Source: an uncultured Megasphaera sp. (GTDB taxonomy: Bacteria > Bacillota > Negativicutes > Veillonellales > Megasphaeraceae). Taken from it: 52,384 nucleotides of DNA. The translations under genes and the position numbers were made by a program. The notes beneath the pieces are model-generated. The model did not search any database. It had not been told where the DNA came from and saw nothing but the letters and a program-made list of their open reading frames with translations. The stretch lies in the NCBI GenBank assembly GCA_934202965.1, contig CAKPYN010000016.1, positions 1 to 52,384 on the forward strand, read 5' to 3'. Of the stretch, positions 35,333-44,776 are shown in pieces. Numbering within the stretch: the first letter of the stretch is position 1; each line of letters opens with the position of its first letter.

Positions 35333-36190
35333 TTATCCATGTAATTTTCTATCTAACGCTTCTAAGCGAGCAATCCGTTCTTCTGTCGGCGGATGGGTAC
35401 TAAACCAGTTCATCAGACCGCTGCTAATGCCAGAAAAAGGATTGATGATACACATATGGGCTGTCGATTTCGTAGCCCCCGGCATAACTTGGTAATGGGC
35501 ATAATTGTCGATTTTAGCGAGTGCTCGCGCCAGTGCCAAGGGATCATCAATCATGCGTCCCCCTTCTTCATCGGCCATGTATTCACGTGTCCGGGAAATG
35601 GCAAACTGAATCAGAGCCGCTGCAATGGGCGCAATAATAATCGTCGCAATCAAGGCAATCGGGTTTGAACTTTCGCCGTCTTCATCGCGGCCGCCGCCAA
35701 AAATAGCCGCCCACTGGGCAATATTGGCAATCATAGAAATGACGCTGGCAAAACAAGCTACAATGGTACTAATCAAAATATCCCGATGCAGAACATGGGA
35801 CATTTCATGGGCCAAAACGCCGCGAATTTCTTCTTCATCGAGCATCTCCATAATGCCCTCTGTTGCCGCTACGGCTGCATGAGACGGACTGCGTCCCGTT
35901 GCAAAGGCATTGGGGACATCTGTCGGAATGACATATACTTTCGGCATGGGAAGATCGGCACGCTGAGCCAAGTCAGCGACAATACGATACAAATAACTCG
36001 TTTCATCGACTTCTTGGGCATGATACATTTTCAAGACAATCGAATCGCTGAACCAGTAGGAAAAGAAATTCATTCCCAACGAAATAATCAACATAATCAT
36101 CATACCGTGCCGACCGCCAAAGGCATTGCCAATGGCCATCATAATGCACGCCAGCAGCGTCATCAAGCATACTGTTTTTATACTGTTCAT
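35333..36190 (-). CDS. htpX: HtpX-like M48 zinc metalloprotease
   Basis: HtpX is a membrane protease that degrades damaged membrane proteins. The zinc site HEMSHVLHRD is clear at about residues 130-139, with the third ligand in a downstream Glu (REYMADEEG). Four hydrophobic helices are present (two N-terminal, two in the middle), and THPPTEERIARL is near the C-terminus. I start at ATG 36190 (MNSIKTV) behind GGAGAGGTGG. Length (285) is normal. Confidence 0.93.
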   Translation of the reverse strand: MNSIKTVCLMTLLACIMMAIGNAFGGRHGMMIMLIISLGMNFFSYWFSDSIVLKMYHAQEVDETSYLYRIVADLAQRADLPMPKVYVIPTDVPNAFATGRSPSHAAVAATEGIMEMLDEEEIRGVLAHEMSHVLHRDILISTIVACFASVISMIANIAQWAAIFGGGRDEDGESSNPIALIATIIIAPIAAALIQFAISRTREYMADEEGGRMIDDPLALARALAKIDNYAHYQVMPGATKSTAHMCIINPFSGISSGLMNWFSTHPPTEERIARLEALDRKLHG

Positions 36191-36300
36191 CGTATCCACC
36201 TCTCCTTCGAGAAATTGCTAAAAAAGTCAAAAGGTTAAAAATTAGTTTATCTCATTATATAAAAGAATATATGGAATGTCAACGAATGACGGTCGTCTGC

Positions 36301-36855
36301 TTATTCCTGCAATGCCCGATTATTATATCGATGAATCGTAACCGTATAATATCCTTGGGCATCTTTCTGTTCCGCATGGGACACGACGATCGTCACATCG
36401 TTTTGTACCCATGTCATCTGCCTGCGTTGCCGACTTTGGGGAAAATTTTCCATGTTGGCATAAATCGTCGCAATAAGCCGCGTATAGATAGATTGGGCAA
36501 TTCCTTTACTTTTCGTTTTGAAATAGTTGTCAAAAGCCAGCACTTTCCCATCGGGAGCGGTATTGGCCGACACAATGCGAATGCCTTCGGTCACGTCATC
36601 ATGACCATTTCCCGTCGACCGTTCCGCTCTTTCTTCATGAATATCTTCGCAGTCTACAAACTTCCAATCGGGCAGGCCGATAAAATTTTCATCGAAATCT
36701 GCACGAGGCATGCCTAAATATACCGTCTGATAGGCTGTGAGCGGGTCTGCCGCAATTTGGTCAACCGACAATTTATAATCAAATGCCAATCCGGATATCG
36801 GCACCAAGGATAAGGCTGTGAATACACAGCATACGGCGTATCGCAATCGTTTCAT
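36301..36855 (-). CDS. Hypothetical secreted protein, 184 aa
   Basis: A signal peptide (about residues 1-24, ending ISGLAFD) leads to a soluble domain with no motif I recognise. The C-terminal part has alternating strands (WVQNDVTIVVSHAEQ, then GYYTVTIHRYN). I chose ATG 36855 because AAAGGAA lies about eight bases upstream; the ATG three codons earlier sits against the site. It follows the M50 protease gene closely on the same strand, so the two may be one operon. Function is unknown. Confidence 0.65.
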   Translation of the reverse strand: MKRLRYAVCCVFTALSLVPISGLAFDYKLSVDQIAADPLTAYQTVYLGMPRADFDENFIGLPDWKFVDCEDIHEERAERSTGNGHDDVTEGIRIVSANTAPDGKVLAFDNYFKTKSKGIAQSIYTRLIATIYANMENFPQSRQRRQMTWVQNDVTIVVSHAEQKDAQGYYTVTIHRYNNRALQE

Positions 36856-36877
36856 ATGGCTCATTTCCTTTAACTTA

Positions 36878-37504
36878 TTACAAAAACGGCATCAGTACGT
36901 ACGTAAAGAGCGTAAAAATCAACCGCTGTAGGGGAATCAAAATATACGAAAAGACCGGCGTCATCATCAGTAAAATCAAGATGAGAAAGCTATATCGTTC
37001 TAAACTGGCCAATTTATAATTCCACGCCGTAGGCAGAAAACACATGAGTACTTTGGAGCCATCTAACGGCGGCAAAGGAATCATGTTAAAAATAGCAAAG
37101 TTAATATTATATAACACGATCAAATTCAAAACCGGGTGCAGCGCCGTCGTCGTAAATAATCCCAATTTGATGACGATAATCTGCACGACCAGCGCAATAA
37201 ACGCCGCAATTAAATTGGCTGCCGGACCGGCCAAGGCCACACAAATTTCTCCTTTTTTCCAGTGGCGAAAATTATTAGGATTAATGAGAACAGGCTTTGC
37301 CCAGCCAAACTGAGCAACTAATAACATAAGCGTGCCGATCGGATCAATATGGGCCAGCGGATTGAGCGTCAATCGTCCCGTAAACCGCGGCGTATCGTCT
37401 CCCATACGCACTGCTATGACAGCATGGGCATATTCATGAACTACGAGAGCAATAATGAGTCCCGGCACGCCGGCAACCATATTTAATATATTCAAACCAA
37501 ACAT
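36878..37504 (-). CDS. Site-2 protease family (M50) membrane peptidase
   Basis: The 208-residue protein has the M50 zinc site HEYAHAVIA near residues 24-32, and the third ligand in a NMIPLPPLDGSK motif near residues 145-156. Five to six hydrophobic helices surround these. It matches the short YwhC/Rip-like group without PDZ or CBS domains. Members cleave membrane-embedded substrates. ATG 37504 follows GAGGAAAG. Substrate is unknown. Confidence 0.88.
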   Translation of the reverse strand: MFGLNILNMVAGVPGLIIALVVHEYAHAVIAVRMGDDTPRFTGRLTLNPLAHIDPIGTLMLLVAQFGWAKPVLINPNNFRHWKKGEICVALAGPAANLIAAFIALVVQIIVIKLGLFTTTALHPVLNLIVLYNINFAIFNMIPLPPLDGSKVLMCFLPTAWNYKLASLERYSFLILILLMMTPVFSYILIPLQRLIFTLFTYVLMPFL

Positions 37505-37650
37505 ATCTTTCCTCCATTATAACGTAGTATACATATGTACTATACATAGGTATGTAGTATTATTATATTAGCTGCTTATGATAAAAGCAATGACTTTCCC
37601 ATCAGTTGTGCAAAAACGGATACAAAAGGACAACAACTACAAAAAAATAG

Positions 37651-37775
37651 GGCTGCAACAAATGAGCCTTTTCGCCCTGTTTGCCGCAGCCTATTCGCAT
37701 GCTGTTATGTATCGTTTACAACACGCCAACATACTTTCTATAAACTACTAACTAACAACTAAAAACTTAAAACTA
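37651..37775 (-). repeat. 3'-end repeat module with terminator (copy B, diverged)
   Basis: GGCTGCAACAAA (37651-37662) pairs with TTTGCCGCAGCC (37680-37691) with one mismatch, and a TATTTTTTT run follows on the minus strand. To its right is TCGTTTACAACA and a run of ACTAACAACTAAAAACTTAA. The parts and order match copy A and copy C but sequence is more diverged. It lies downstream of the radical SAM gene. Confidence 0.7.
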
Positions 37776-37787
37776 ACAACGAACCAC

Positions 37788-38450
37788 TTACGAATCTTCG
37801 TATACACGAACGCGCAAATGCAGTCCTTTTTCCTGACAGATCGCGCGGCATTTGCGAATTTCTTCGCTGTCTTCCACGTGGTCTACGACGGTAAGTACGA
37901 CATTCGGTACATACTGTTTGCAGTGCTGGGCAAACTGCAGCATCGCATCGTAAGACGATATGCCAAACTGGCTTCGCGTCAATTCCAAATACCGTTCTTT
38001 ATTGGACGCATTCATGCTGATAGAAATGGTATCCAATATGCCGCCGCCAAAATCAGGCGCCGTATCTCGTTTGTATGCCAAATCGGATAAACCGTTCGTA
38101 TTGAGCCGCGTTTTTACATCGGGGTGCGTTTCTTTGACATACTTCATCAACGTTGTCAAATCAGCGAGTCGTTCTGTCGGTTCGCCAAAACCACAAAATA
38201 CAATTTCCTGCACCATATTCCATGGGAGACCATCGAGCTGTGCTTTTACTTCGGCAACAGTCGGTTCTTCTTTCAGCCAAAGAGTTTGCGTTTCGGCCAT
38301 CTTTTTCATGCTCCGCAAACAAAATGTACACGAACAGGTGCAGCGATTGGTCAAATTCACATAGACCGATCGTTTGCCTTCAGGCCGTTCCTGTAAACTT
38401 TCTGCGACGGGGATATATCTCCCGCCGGCTTCGCACGTATATACAATCAT
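37788..38450 (-). CDS. Radical SAM protein, TatD-associated type
   Basis: The 220-residue protein has the radical SAM cluster motif CTCSCTFC (Cys-x3-Cys-x2-Cys, about residues 37-44) and the SAM-binding GFGEPTERL. The short, compact form and the start (YVNLTNRC) match the family found beside TatD nucleases. No tatD gene is in this window. ATG 38450 follows TAGGAGG. The reaction is unknown; a Cys-rich post-translational or nucleic acid modification has been supposed for relatives. Confidence 0.8.
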   Translation of the reverse strand: MIVYTCEAGGRYIPVAESLQERPEGKRSVYVNLTNRCTCSCTFCLRSMKKMAETQTLWLKEEPTVAEVKAQLDGLPWNMVQEIVFCGFGEPTERLADLTTLMKYVKETHPDVKTRLNTNGLSDLAYKRDTAPDFGGGILDTISISMNASNKERYLELTRSQFGISSYDAMLQFAQHCKQYVPNVVLTVVDHVEDSEEIRKCRAICQEKGLHLRVRVYEDS

Positions 38451-38467
38451 GATGTTATCCTCCTATA

Positions 38468-39292
38468 TTATAATGTCGTTAAAAACTCTTCAAATGCCAA
38501 CCCACAGTTACGCGGCAGCTGCAGCTCTTCGGTATACACCATGGCTTTGCTAATAAAATCCGCTGCTGCGCGAACGGCGTGGGACATCGAATGACCTTGT
38601 ACAATCTGGCCGGCTACAATCGCCGCAAATACGTCACCCGTACCGGAACGATCGCTGCCAATCTTTTTGACCCGCTGTACTTCCGGCTGCTGTCCTGTTT
38701 CATAGATATAATTTAACAGCCAATCCCCATCATGCAGCCCTGTCATCACCAGACGTGACGGTCCTTTCTCTGCCAAGGCATGGGCCATGTGTTCCAGCTG
38801 CTCCAATGAAACAACGCCTCCATCGGGATAGGGACTATCCAATAATCGACAGGCTTCTGTCAGATTCGGCGTAATGACATCGGCAACGGTCAACAGCTGC
38901 CGCATGCGCTGACACATGTCTTCCGTATAAGACGGGTATAGTCGGCCATAATCGCCCATCACGGGATCGACGATAACGGTCGTCTCTTTTTGTTTAAAGT
39001 CCCGAATAAAATCCAGTACCATGTCGCTCTGCCGGGCTGAACCTAAAAATCCTGTCAATATGCCATCAAAGGACAAGGCGTTTTCTTTCCAGCTGTGAAT
39101 ATATGCCGGCATGCGGTCCGTATAATCATCAAGATAATACGTCGGAAAACCCGTATGTACAGATAAAACAGCCGTGGGCAGTACACAACCCTGTATTTTC
39201 AACGCCGAAACAATGGGCAGCTCTACAGCGATGGAACATCGTCCATAGCCGGTAACATCATTGACCAACGCCATTCGTTTTTGACGTTTCAT
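38468..39292 (-). CDS. pdxY: Pyridoxamine/pyridoxal kinase (PdxY-like)
   Basis: This 274-residue ribokinase-fold enzyme phosphorylates B6 vitamers. It has the opening RMALVNDVTGYGRCS, then the PdxK/PdxY substrate strand GFPTYYLDDYTD. The magnesium/ATP site follows (VIVDPVMGDYGRLYPSY, DVITPNLTEA), with the anion hole and catalytic Asp in SGTGDVFAA. Pairing with an ECF S-component next to it supports vitamin B6 salvage. ATG 39292 follows GGAAGGG. Confusion with hydroxymethylpyrimidine kinase is possible but the YGR and substrate residues favour B6. Confidence 0.85.
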   Translation of the reverse strand: MKRQKRMALVNDVTGYGRCSIAVELPIVSALKIQGCVLPTAVLSVHTGFPTYYLDDYTDRMPAYIHSWKENALSFDGILTGFLGSARQSDMVLDFIRDFKQKETTVIVDPVMGDYGRLYPSYTEDMCQRMRQLLTVADVITPNLTEACRLLDSPYPDGGVVSLEQLEHMAHALAEKGPSRLVMTGLHDGDWLLNYIYETGQQPEVQRVKKIGSDRSGTGDVFAAIVAGQIVQGHSMSHAVRAAADFISKAMVYTEELQLPRNCGLAFEEFLTTL

Positions 39293-39320
39293 CTTTTTTC
39301 ATCCCTTCCTTATATCCGCA

Positions 39321-39845
39321 TTAATAAGTCCGACTGTTGGGTAGATGTCGCAGTACCATACCTGCCGCAAAGGCAACAGCCATATTGATAATTCCTTCGC
39401 CAATCAGTCCGGGAACCATGGGCAATGCCGAGGCGACACTGCTGTACAATATAGCGCCGGCAGCCGTATAGGAAACGACCATCCAAGCAGACGAAACAAA
39501 AAAGGCCAACACCATCCGAACAGATAAAAACTTACACGGCAATATATCAGGCCGTACCATCCAAAACACGGCTTCAACCATGACCCATTTAATAATCAGT
39601 GTCGGAAGAATCCAAATAGGAAAGCCCCCCATCAAATCGGCAAAGGCTGAACCAATTGCCGCTGCCAAACAGGCTTCGCGGCGGCTAATAAATAATACTA
39701 ATAGATAAATAACGGCATCTCCCAAATGGGCATATCCCAAGGGAATCGGGATTTTTGGCACAAAAGTCATAATAAAGACAAAAGCGGCTAATACGGCTGT
39801 CAAACAAAGCGTTTTTGTCGAAACTGCCGTTTGCTGATGATTCAT
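39321..39845 (-). CDS. ECF transporter S-component, probably for vitamin B6
   Basis: The 174-residue protein has five to six hydrophobic helices and an ECF S-component opening (TAVLAAFVFIMTFVPKIPIP, then GYAHLGDAVIYLLVLF). S-components give an ECF transporter its substrate specificity. It precedes the pyridoxal kinase by 29 bp on the same strand, so pyridoxine or pyridoxal is the likely substrate. ATG 39845 follows GAGGGGGAG. No ATPase or T-component is nearby; a shared module elsewhere would be needed. Confidence 0.8.
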   Translation of the reverse strand: MNHQQTAVSTKTLCLTAVLAAFVFIMTFVPKIPIPLGYAHLGDAVIYLLVLFISRREACLAAAIGSAFADLMGGFPIWILPTLIIKWVMVEAVFWMVRPDILPCKFLSVRMVLAFFVSSAWMVVSYTAAGAILYSSVASALPMVPGLIGEGIINMAVAFAAGMVLRHLPNSRTY

Positions 39846-40031
39846 AACTACTCCCCCTCACAATGTATCGGACCACACCAATACACGGTACGCCGTATGG
39901 CACACATCGAAATCGGTATCGTCATGCGGCAATCTGTACTCTATTTTATTATATTTACAGTGCGTCGTAAATGAGACAGATTTTGTTTTTTCTGTCCTTT
40001 GAAAGGTTCCTTGTCTTTTCACCGTCATACA

Positions 40032-40060
40032 TTGCCAAACAACGTGAAAACGAGTACAAT
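40032..40060 (+). promoter_or_regulatory. Sigma-A promoter of the AroD-like gene
   Basis: TTGCCA (40032-40037), a 17-bp spacer, and TACAAT (40055-40060). It lies 65 bp before the ATG of the only long plus-strand gene in this stretch. Confidence 0.75.
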
Positions 40061-40124
40061 GTATAGGAAGTGTATTCTTTTAACCGTAGTACTATCGTTT
40101 ATATCATTATAGGAGGTCTTTGTC

Positions 40125-40856
40125 ATGTCTCATTTACGCAGTATTCCCTTTGATGCCGCTCATCCCATGGTTGTCGTTCCCTTTTCCGGTGAAACAATGG
40201 AAGATGTCGGCATATCCATTAAAGATGTCATGAAACAGCCTTTTGATATGCTGGAATTCCAAGCCGGCACCTTTAATGGTGTGATTAATTTCACACAGCT
40301 TTGGGATGTACTAACCCGTATTTCCATGGAAACCGATGAAGCACCGATTCTCTTTTCCTGCGACATGCACGCCTTGCCGGAATATTATCAAACGACCTGC
40401 GATTATGCCGATATTTTGACCTTTGCCGTGCGCACCACACAAATTGATACCCTCTCCATTGAATCCTTCCTGCCGCCCGATACGATTGCCGACATCGCCG
40501 ATAAATGCATGGAATCAGACGTCATCCCTATGATTACCATCCGCATCCCGGCCCATACAACACCGGACAAGATGCTGGCCTATATGGAAGATATGCTCGA
40601 TTTGGATGTATCCGTATTTCACGTTGTCATGCCCGTTTCTGCAGTAGCAGAAATTCAGCAGATGGAAGATACAGCCGCTGTCTTTATGAAAAAACACGAC
40701 GGCACCAAAGTCATTATCCAGCCTGTCGGCACAGTCGCCAAAGAACAACTGCTCCAAGGAAACACCTTCCATTCTCCCCTGCTGTTTGCCACGGCAGGCG
40801 CAGAAACGGATACGCTCCCTACCAGCGCCGCACTGAAAGCAGCGTTGGAAAAATAA
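40125..40856 (+). CDS. Degenerate type I dehydroquinate dehydratase paralogue (AroD-like)
   Basis: The 243-residue protein follows the TIM-barrel plan of type I 3-dehydroquinate dehydratase: MVVVPFSGETMEDV, a PFDMLEFQ strand, APILFSCD, VSVFHVVMPVS and LLFATAGAETDTLP. The catalytic residues do not fit. Where AroD has E-x-R-x-D, it reads EFQAG. The His region reads TIRIPAHT, and the Schiff-base Lys position before VMP is Phe165 with His166. GTVAKEQL replaces the usual GR-SR. It therefore looks like a pseudoenzyme or a divergent enzyme. ATG follows AGGAGG and a clear promoter. It ends against the stop of the convergent LysR gene with no base between. Confidence 0.7.
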   Translation: MSHLRSIPFDAAHPMVVVPFSGETMEDVGISIKDVMKQPFDMLEFQAGTFNGVINFTQLWDVLTRISMETDEAPILFSCDMHALPEYYQTTCDYADILTFAVRTTQIDTLSIESFLPPDTIADIADKCMESDVIPMITIRIPAHTTPDKMLAYMEDMLDLDVSVFHVVMPVSAVAEIQQMEDTAAVFMKKHDGTKVIIQPVGTVAKEQLLQGNTFHSPLLFATAGAETDTLPTSAALKAALEK

Positions 40857-41771
40857 TCAGAGGTTGGCGTCAGCTTCTACTTCTGCCTGTACCGCCAGGG
40901 GACCCAGCGTCTTTTTACTATATTCAATAAACGCCTTAACAGCTGCCGTGTGAATCTGATCTTTTTTCCAAACCAAAAAAGAACTGTTTTCTATCGGCGG
41001 CTCTATGGGCCGTTTACACGTATGGGGAACATCAAAATTAAAATCAAAGCTCAAAGCGACTCCAATACCTGCTTCTACAAGCAGGTATTTATTGTAAACG
41101 GACAAATTAGTATATACTGTCTTAAAAACATTAGGGTACGAGGCACCAAACCAATGCTCTAACCGATTGCGCACGGATTCACGACTGGCTAAAATCAAGT
41201 TTTGCCCTTCCAAATCAGCCGGCGTAATAATTTTTTTTGCTGCTAACGGATGGCCTTCTTGCATAATAACCACCCAAGGATCTTTTTCCGGCAATGGAAT
41301 AAAACTATATTTACTAATGTCAACAGGAGCAATGACAATCCCAAAATCCAAAATACCTTGTTCAATTCGTTCTTTGACGTCGTCGGCAATACCTGTATAC
41401 AACGAAAAATCGACCTCAGGATACTGTTTGTGAAATGCGGCCATGCTGGAAGCGACGTATTTGAGATTTACCGTTTCGCCGCATCCAATCGCAATTCGCC
41501 CTGAAATAACTTCATCTTGGTGAACCATTTCTTTTTTTGTTTTGTCGGCCAGCTCTACCAGTTCCTGAGCGCGACGGCGCAGCAGCATGCCTTCTTCTGT
41601 CAGGCGAATACTGTGCTTGCTGCGGCGAAACAGAGACACGCCAAATTCTTCTTCCAGCTGCATGAGCTGCCGGGACAAGGTCGGCTGCGTAATATGAAGC
41701 AGCTTGGCTGCTTTGGTAATGTTTTCTTCTCTGGCAACCACTAAAAAATAACGTAATACTCGCAGTTCCAT
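40857..41771 (-). CDS. LysR-family transcriptional regulator
   Basis: The N-terminal winged helix is intact (MELRVLRYFLVVAREENITK, AKLLHITQPTLSRQLMQLEE, LFRR), and a periplasmic-binding-like effector domain follows (about residues 90-295). The C-terminal arm resembles those that sense small acids. It lies 110 bp downstream of leuB on the same strand, with a terminator between. It could regulate its neighbours (the leu operon or the AroD-like gene), but leuA has its own T-box, so a leu role is not required. ATG 41771 follows AAGGAAA. Confidence 0.9.
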   Translation of the reverse strand: MELRVLRYFLVVAREENITKAAKLLHITQPTLSRQLMQLEEEFGVSLFRRSKHSIRLTEEGMLLRRRAQELVELADKTKKEMVHQDEVISGRIAIGCGETVNLKYVASSMAAFHKQYPEVDFSLYTGIADDVKERIEQGILDFGIVIAPVDISKYSFIPLPEKDPWVVIMQEGHPLAAKKIITPADLEGQNLILASRESVRNRLEHWFGASYPNVFKTVYTNLSVYNKYLLVEAGIGVALSFDFNFDVPHTCKRPIEPPIENSSFLVWKKDQIHTAAVKAFIEYSKKTLGPLAVQAEVEADANL

Positions 41772-41818
41772 CTCTATTTTCCTTTCTAAATGATGTTATT
41801 TGTAGTATATCATATGCT

Positions 41819-41867
41819 AAAAAAACTGCCCATATGGGAACCAAGTTCCTGTATGGGCAGTTTTTAT
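41819..41867. terminator. Terminator after the leu operon
   Basis: AAAAACTGCCCATA and TATGGGCAGTTTTT, with inner bases GGGAA/TTCC, form a long stem. T runs flank both sides, so it can act both for leuB and for a rightward read-through transcript. Confidence 0.88.
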
Positions 41868-41880
41868 ATCCATGTATTTA

Positions 41881-42951
41881 TTATTGAATATATTGCAAAA
41901 TGACATCGGTTATCGTCTGTGTATCGGCTTTTTTAAATCCGTCTTTATACAAATCCGGTGTACGCCAGCCGGCAGCTAAGGCTTTATCGACGGCCTGTTC
42001 GATGCAGTCAGCCGCCGCGTCTTCGTCGAGGGAATACCGCAGGAGCATCGCTGCCGAGAGAATCGTTGCACAAGGGTTAGCAATACCTTTGCCGGCAATA
42101 TCCGGTGCCGAACCGTGAATCGGTTCATACAAGCTGGTCTGTTCACCAATCGAAGCAGACGGCATCATGCCGATCGAACCGCCGAGAACAGCGGCTTCAT
42201 CACTTAAAATATCGCCAAACAAATTGCTCGTTACGATAACGTCAAACTGTTTCGGATTGAGTGCCAGCTGCATAGCGCAATTATCTACATAAAAATGATT
42301 TAAAGCCACATCAGGATAGGCTTTGGCCACATCAATAACCGTGCGGCGCCACAACCGAGACGTAGCCAATACGTTGGCTTTATCGACAGATGTTACTTTA
42401 TGACGGCGTTTTTGTGCTGCTGTCATGGCAAACTTGGTAATACGCTGTACTTCCGGTACGCTGTAGTTTTCCAAGTCCCAAGCCCGTTCTACGCCGTTAT
42501 GTATTTCCGATTCACAGCGATCGCCAAAATAAATGCCGCCAACCAATTCACGTACGATAAGAACATCTGTACCGGTAACGATTTCCGGTTTGAGCGGTGA
42601 ATATTCTGCCAATACTTCCGGCACTTTAACAGGACGCAAGTTGACATAGAGTCCCAAGGCTTTGCGCAGTCCCAACACCGCTTGTTCCGGGCGCAGTTTC
42701 GGTTCGACATTGTCCCATTGGTCACCGCCAACAGCGCCAAATAAAATCGCATCGGCCTGTTTAGCCGCTTCGATAGTATCTGCCGGCAAAGGTGTACCGA
42801 ATTTGTCATACGCCGTACCGCCGGCATCTTTCGTTTCAAAGGTCAAACCAATATGGTATGTTTCATCTACTTTTTTCAGCACCTTTACGGCTGCATCCGT
42901 AATTTCTTTGCCAATCCCATCGCCGGGAATGACCGTAATATGTTTAGTCAT
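41881..42951 (-). CDS. leuB: 3-isopropylmalate dehydrogenase
   Basis: LeuB oxidises and decarboxylates 3-isopropylmalate with NAD in leucine synthesis. The 356 residues show VIPGDGIGKEI, GAVGGDQWD, VRELVGGIYFG with substrate Arg, the metal-binding Asp residues (NLFGDILSDEAA) and NAD-binding GSAPDIAGKGIANP. The start is ATG 42951, three bases after the leuD stop, with AAGGAG upstream. It is the last gene of leuA-leuC-leuD-leuB. Confidence 0.97.
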   Translation of the reverse strand: MTKHITVIPGDGIGKEITDAAVKVLKKVDETYHIGLTFETKDAGGTAYDKFGTPLPADTIEAAKQADAILFGAVGGDQWDNVEPKLRPEQAVLGLRKALGLYVNLRPVKVPEVLAEYSPLKPEIVTGTDVLIVRELVGGIYFGDRCESEIHNGVERAWDLENYSVPEVQRITKFAMTAAQKRRHKVTSVDKANVLATSRLWRRTVIDVAKAYPDVALNHFYVDNCAMQLALNPKQFDVIVTSNLFGDILSDEAAVLGGSIGMMPSASIGEQTSLYEPIHGSAPDIAGKGIANPCATILSAAMLLRYSLDEDAAADCIEQAVDKALAAGWRTPDLYKDGFKKADTQTITDVILQYIQ

Positions 42952-42954
42952 GAT

Positions 42955-43443
42955 TTACTTATACTCCTTTACGTAATTGATTAAGCCGCCTGCTTTGGCA
43001 ATATCCTGAATAAATCCGGGCAATGGCGGTGCCTGAAAAGTATCACCTGTCGTTTCATCGACGATTTTTCCTGTCGATAAATCAACGGATACGATATCGC
43101 CGGCTTTAATTTTTTCGACGTCATCACCGATTTCCAATACCGGCAAACCTACATTAATCGCATTGCGATAAAAAATACGAGCAAAGCTGGCCGCAATAAT
43201 CACGGGAATGCCCGAGGCTTTAATGGCAATCGGCGCATGTTCACGCGACGAACCACAGCCAAAGTTGTGACCTCCAACCATAATATCGCCCGTTTGTACA
43301 TTGGGCGCAAAGGATTCATCAATATCTACCATGCAATGAGATGCCAATTCCTTGGGGTCAAAACTATTCAAATACCGTGCCGGTATAATAACGTCTGTAT
43401 CTATATTATCGCCGTAACGCCATACTTTTCCTGTTAAACTCAT
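42955..43443 (-). CDS. leuD: 3-isopropylmalate dehydratase small subunit
   Basis: LeuD forms the isomerase with LeuC. The 162 residues show WRYGDNIDTDVIIPARYL, and GHNFGCGSSREHAP, the substrate-site loop of the aconitase small domain. The short form is normal for Firmicutes and archaea. ATG 43443 lies one base after the leuC stop and follows AAAGGAGG; a longer frame runs into leuC. Translational coupling is likely. Confidence 0.97.
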   Translation of the reverse strand: MSLTGKVWRYGDNIDTDVIIPARYLNSFDPKELASHCMVDIDESFAPNVQTGDIMVGGHNFGCGSSREHAPIAIKASGIPVIIAASFARIFYRNAINVGLPVLEIGDDVEKIKAGDIVSVDLSTGKIVDETTGDTFQAPPLPGFIQDIAKAGGLINYVKEYK

Positions 43444-43444
43444 C

Positions 43445-44704
43445 TTAATGTACCTCCTTTGGTGCGGCAATCTTACCAAGAATTGCACTAGCAGCCGCTA
43501 CCTGCGGACCTGCCAAATATACTTCACTGTCTACATGACCCATACGACCGCGGAAGTTGCGGTTCGTCGTAGACACGCACTTTTCGCCTGCCGTCATAAT
43601 GCCCATGTAGCCGCCCAGACAAGGACCGCATGTCGGTGTGGATACGGCACAGCCTGCTTGGATAAAGGTTGCAATATAGCCGGCTTTCATGGCTTCCATG
43701 TATACATGCTGACTGCCGGGAATGACGATGCAGCGTACACGAGGATGAACCGTATGGCCTTCAAAAATCTTAGCGGCAATCTGCAAATCTTCCAAACGGC
43801 CATTGGTGCAAGAACCGATGACAACCTGATCGATAGGAATATCGCCAAATGTACCGATGACTTTCGTGTTTTCCGGTAAATGCGGGAATGCAACGACCGG
43901 TTTTAATTCGGACAAATTAATTTCGACAGTGCGACAGTATTCCGCATCGGCATCAGCTGTAACCATATCATACGTTTCCGTAACTCGTCCTTTTTCATAG
44001 GCAATCGTCTGATCGTCGACAGGGAAAATACCGTTTTTCGCACCGGCTTCGATAGCCATATTGGCAATAGTAAAGCGGTCTGTCATATCCAATGCCTGTA
44101 CGCCTTCGCCCGTAAATTCCAAGGATTTATACAATGCGCCGTCTACGCCAATCATGCCAATCAATGTCAGCATGACATCTTTCCCTGTAATGTCATCAGG
44201 TTTGCTTCCCGTCAAATGCACGTTAATCGCTTCCGGGACTTTGAGCCAAACTTCGCCGGTTGCCATAGCAACGCCCAAATCCGTCGAGCCAACACCGGTG
44301 GAAAAGCCGCCTAACGCACCGTATGTACACGTATGCGAATCAGCCCCAATCGTCAACATACCCGGTGCAACAATCCCTTGTTCCGGCAATAAAACGTGTT
44401 CAATGCCGACACGACCTACTTCGTAATAAAATTTGATATCGTGTTTTCTGGCAAAATCACGAACAATTTTTGCCAGTCCTGCCGATTTGATATCTTTGTT
44501 CGGTGTAAAATGATCGGGAATCAAGGCAATTTTATTTTTATCAAATACAGGCTTGCCAATTTTTTCAAATTCCTTAATGGCCGGCGGTGCCGTAATATCG
44601 TTAGCCAATACTCTATCTACTTTACAAGTAATTAAATCTCCTGCTTTAACAGCCGGAACACCGGCATGTCTCGCCAGAATTTTTTGTGTCATCGTCATTC
44701 CCAT
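43445..44704 (-). CDS. leuC: 3-isopropylmalate dehydratase large subunit
   Basis: LeuC carries the 4Fe-4S cluster of isopropylmalate isomerase. The 419 residues show GADSHTCTYGALG, VIGSCTNGR with a cluster Cys, and GCAVSTPTCGPCLGGYMG with the other two Cys. This size is the short (LeuC/HacA) type. I start at ATG 44704 (MGMTMTQKIL), about ten bases after GGAGG; the longer frame has no support. It lies 72 bp after leuA. Confidence 0.97.
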   Translation of the reverse strand: MGMTMTQKILARHAGVPAVKAGDLITCKVDRVLANDITAPPAIKEFEKIGKPVFDKNKIALIPDHFTPNKDIKSAGLAKIVRDFARKHDIKFYYEVGRVGIEHVLLPEQGIVAPGMLTIGADSHTCTYGALGGFSTGVGSTDLGVAMATGEVWLKVPEAINVHLTGSKPDDITGKDVMLTLIGMIGVDGALYKSLEFTGEGVQALDMTDRFTIANMAIEAGAKNGIFPVDDQTIAYEKGRVTETYDMVTADADAEYCRTVEINLSELKPVVAFPHLPENTKVIGTFGDIPIDQVVIGSCTNGRLEDLQIAAKIFEGHTVHPRVRCIVIPGSQHVYMEAMKAGYIATFIQAGCAVSTPTCGPCLGGYMGIMTAGEKCVSTTNRNFRGRMGHVDSEVYLAGPQVAAASAILGKIAAPKEVH

Positions 44705-44776
44705 ACTATCTATTCCTCCATCTGTTCGTTTCCTATTTATGATATGATATGTCGACATGAATTACCAGCCCTTTTA

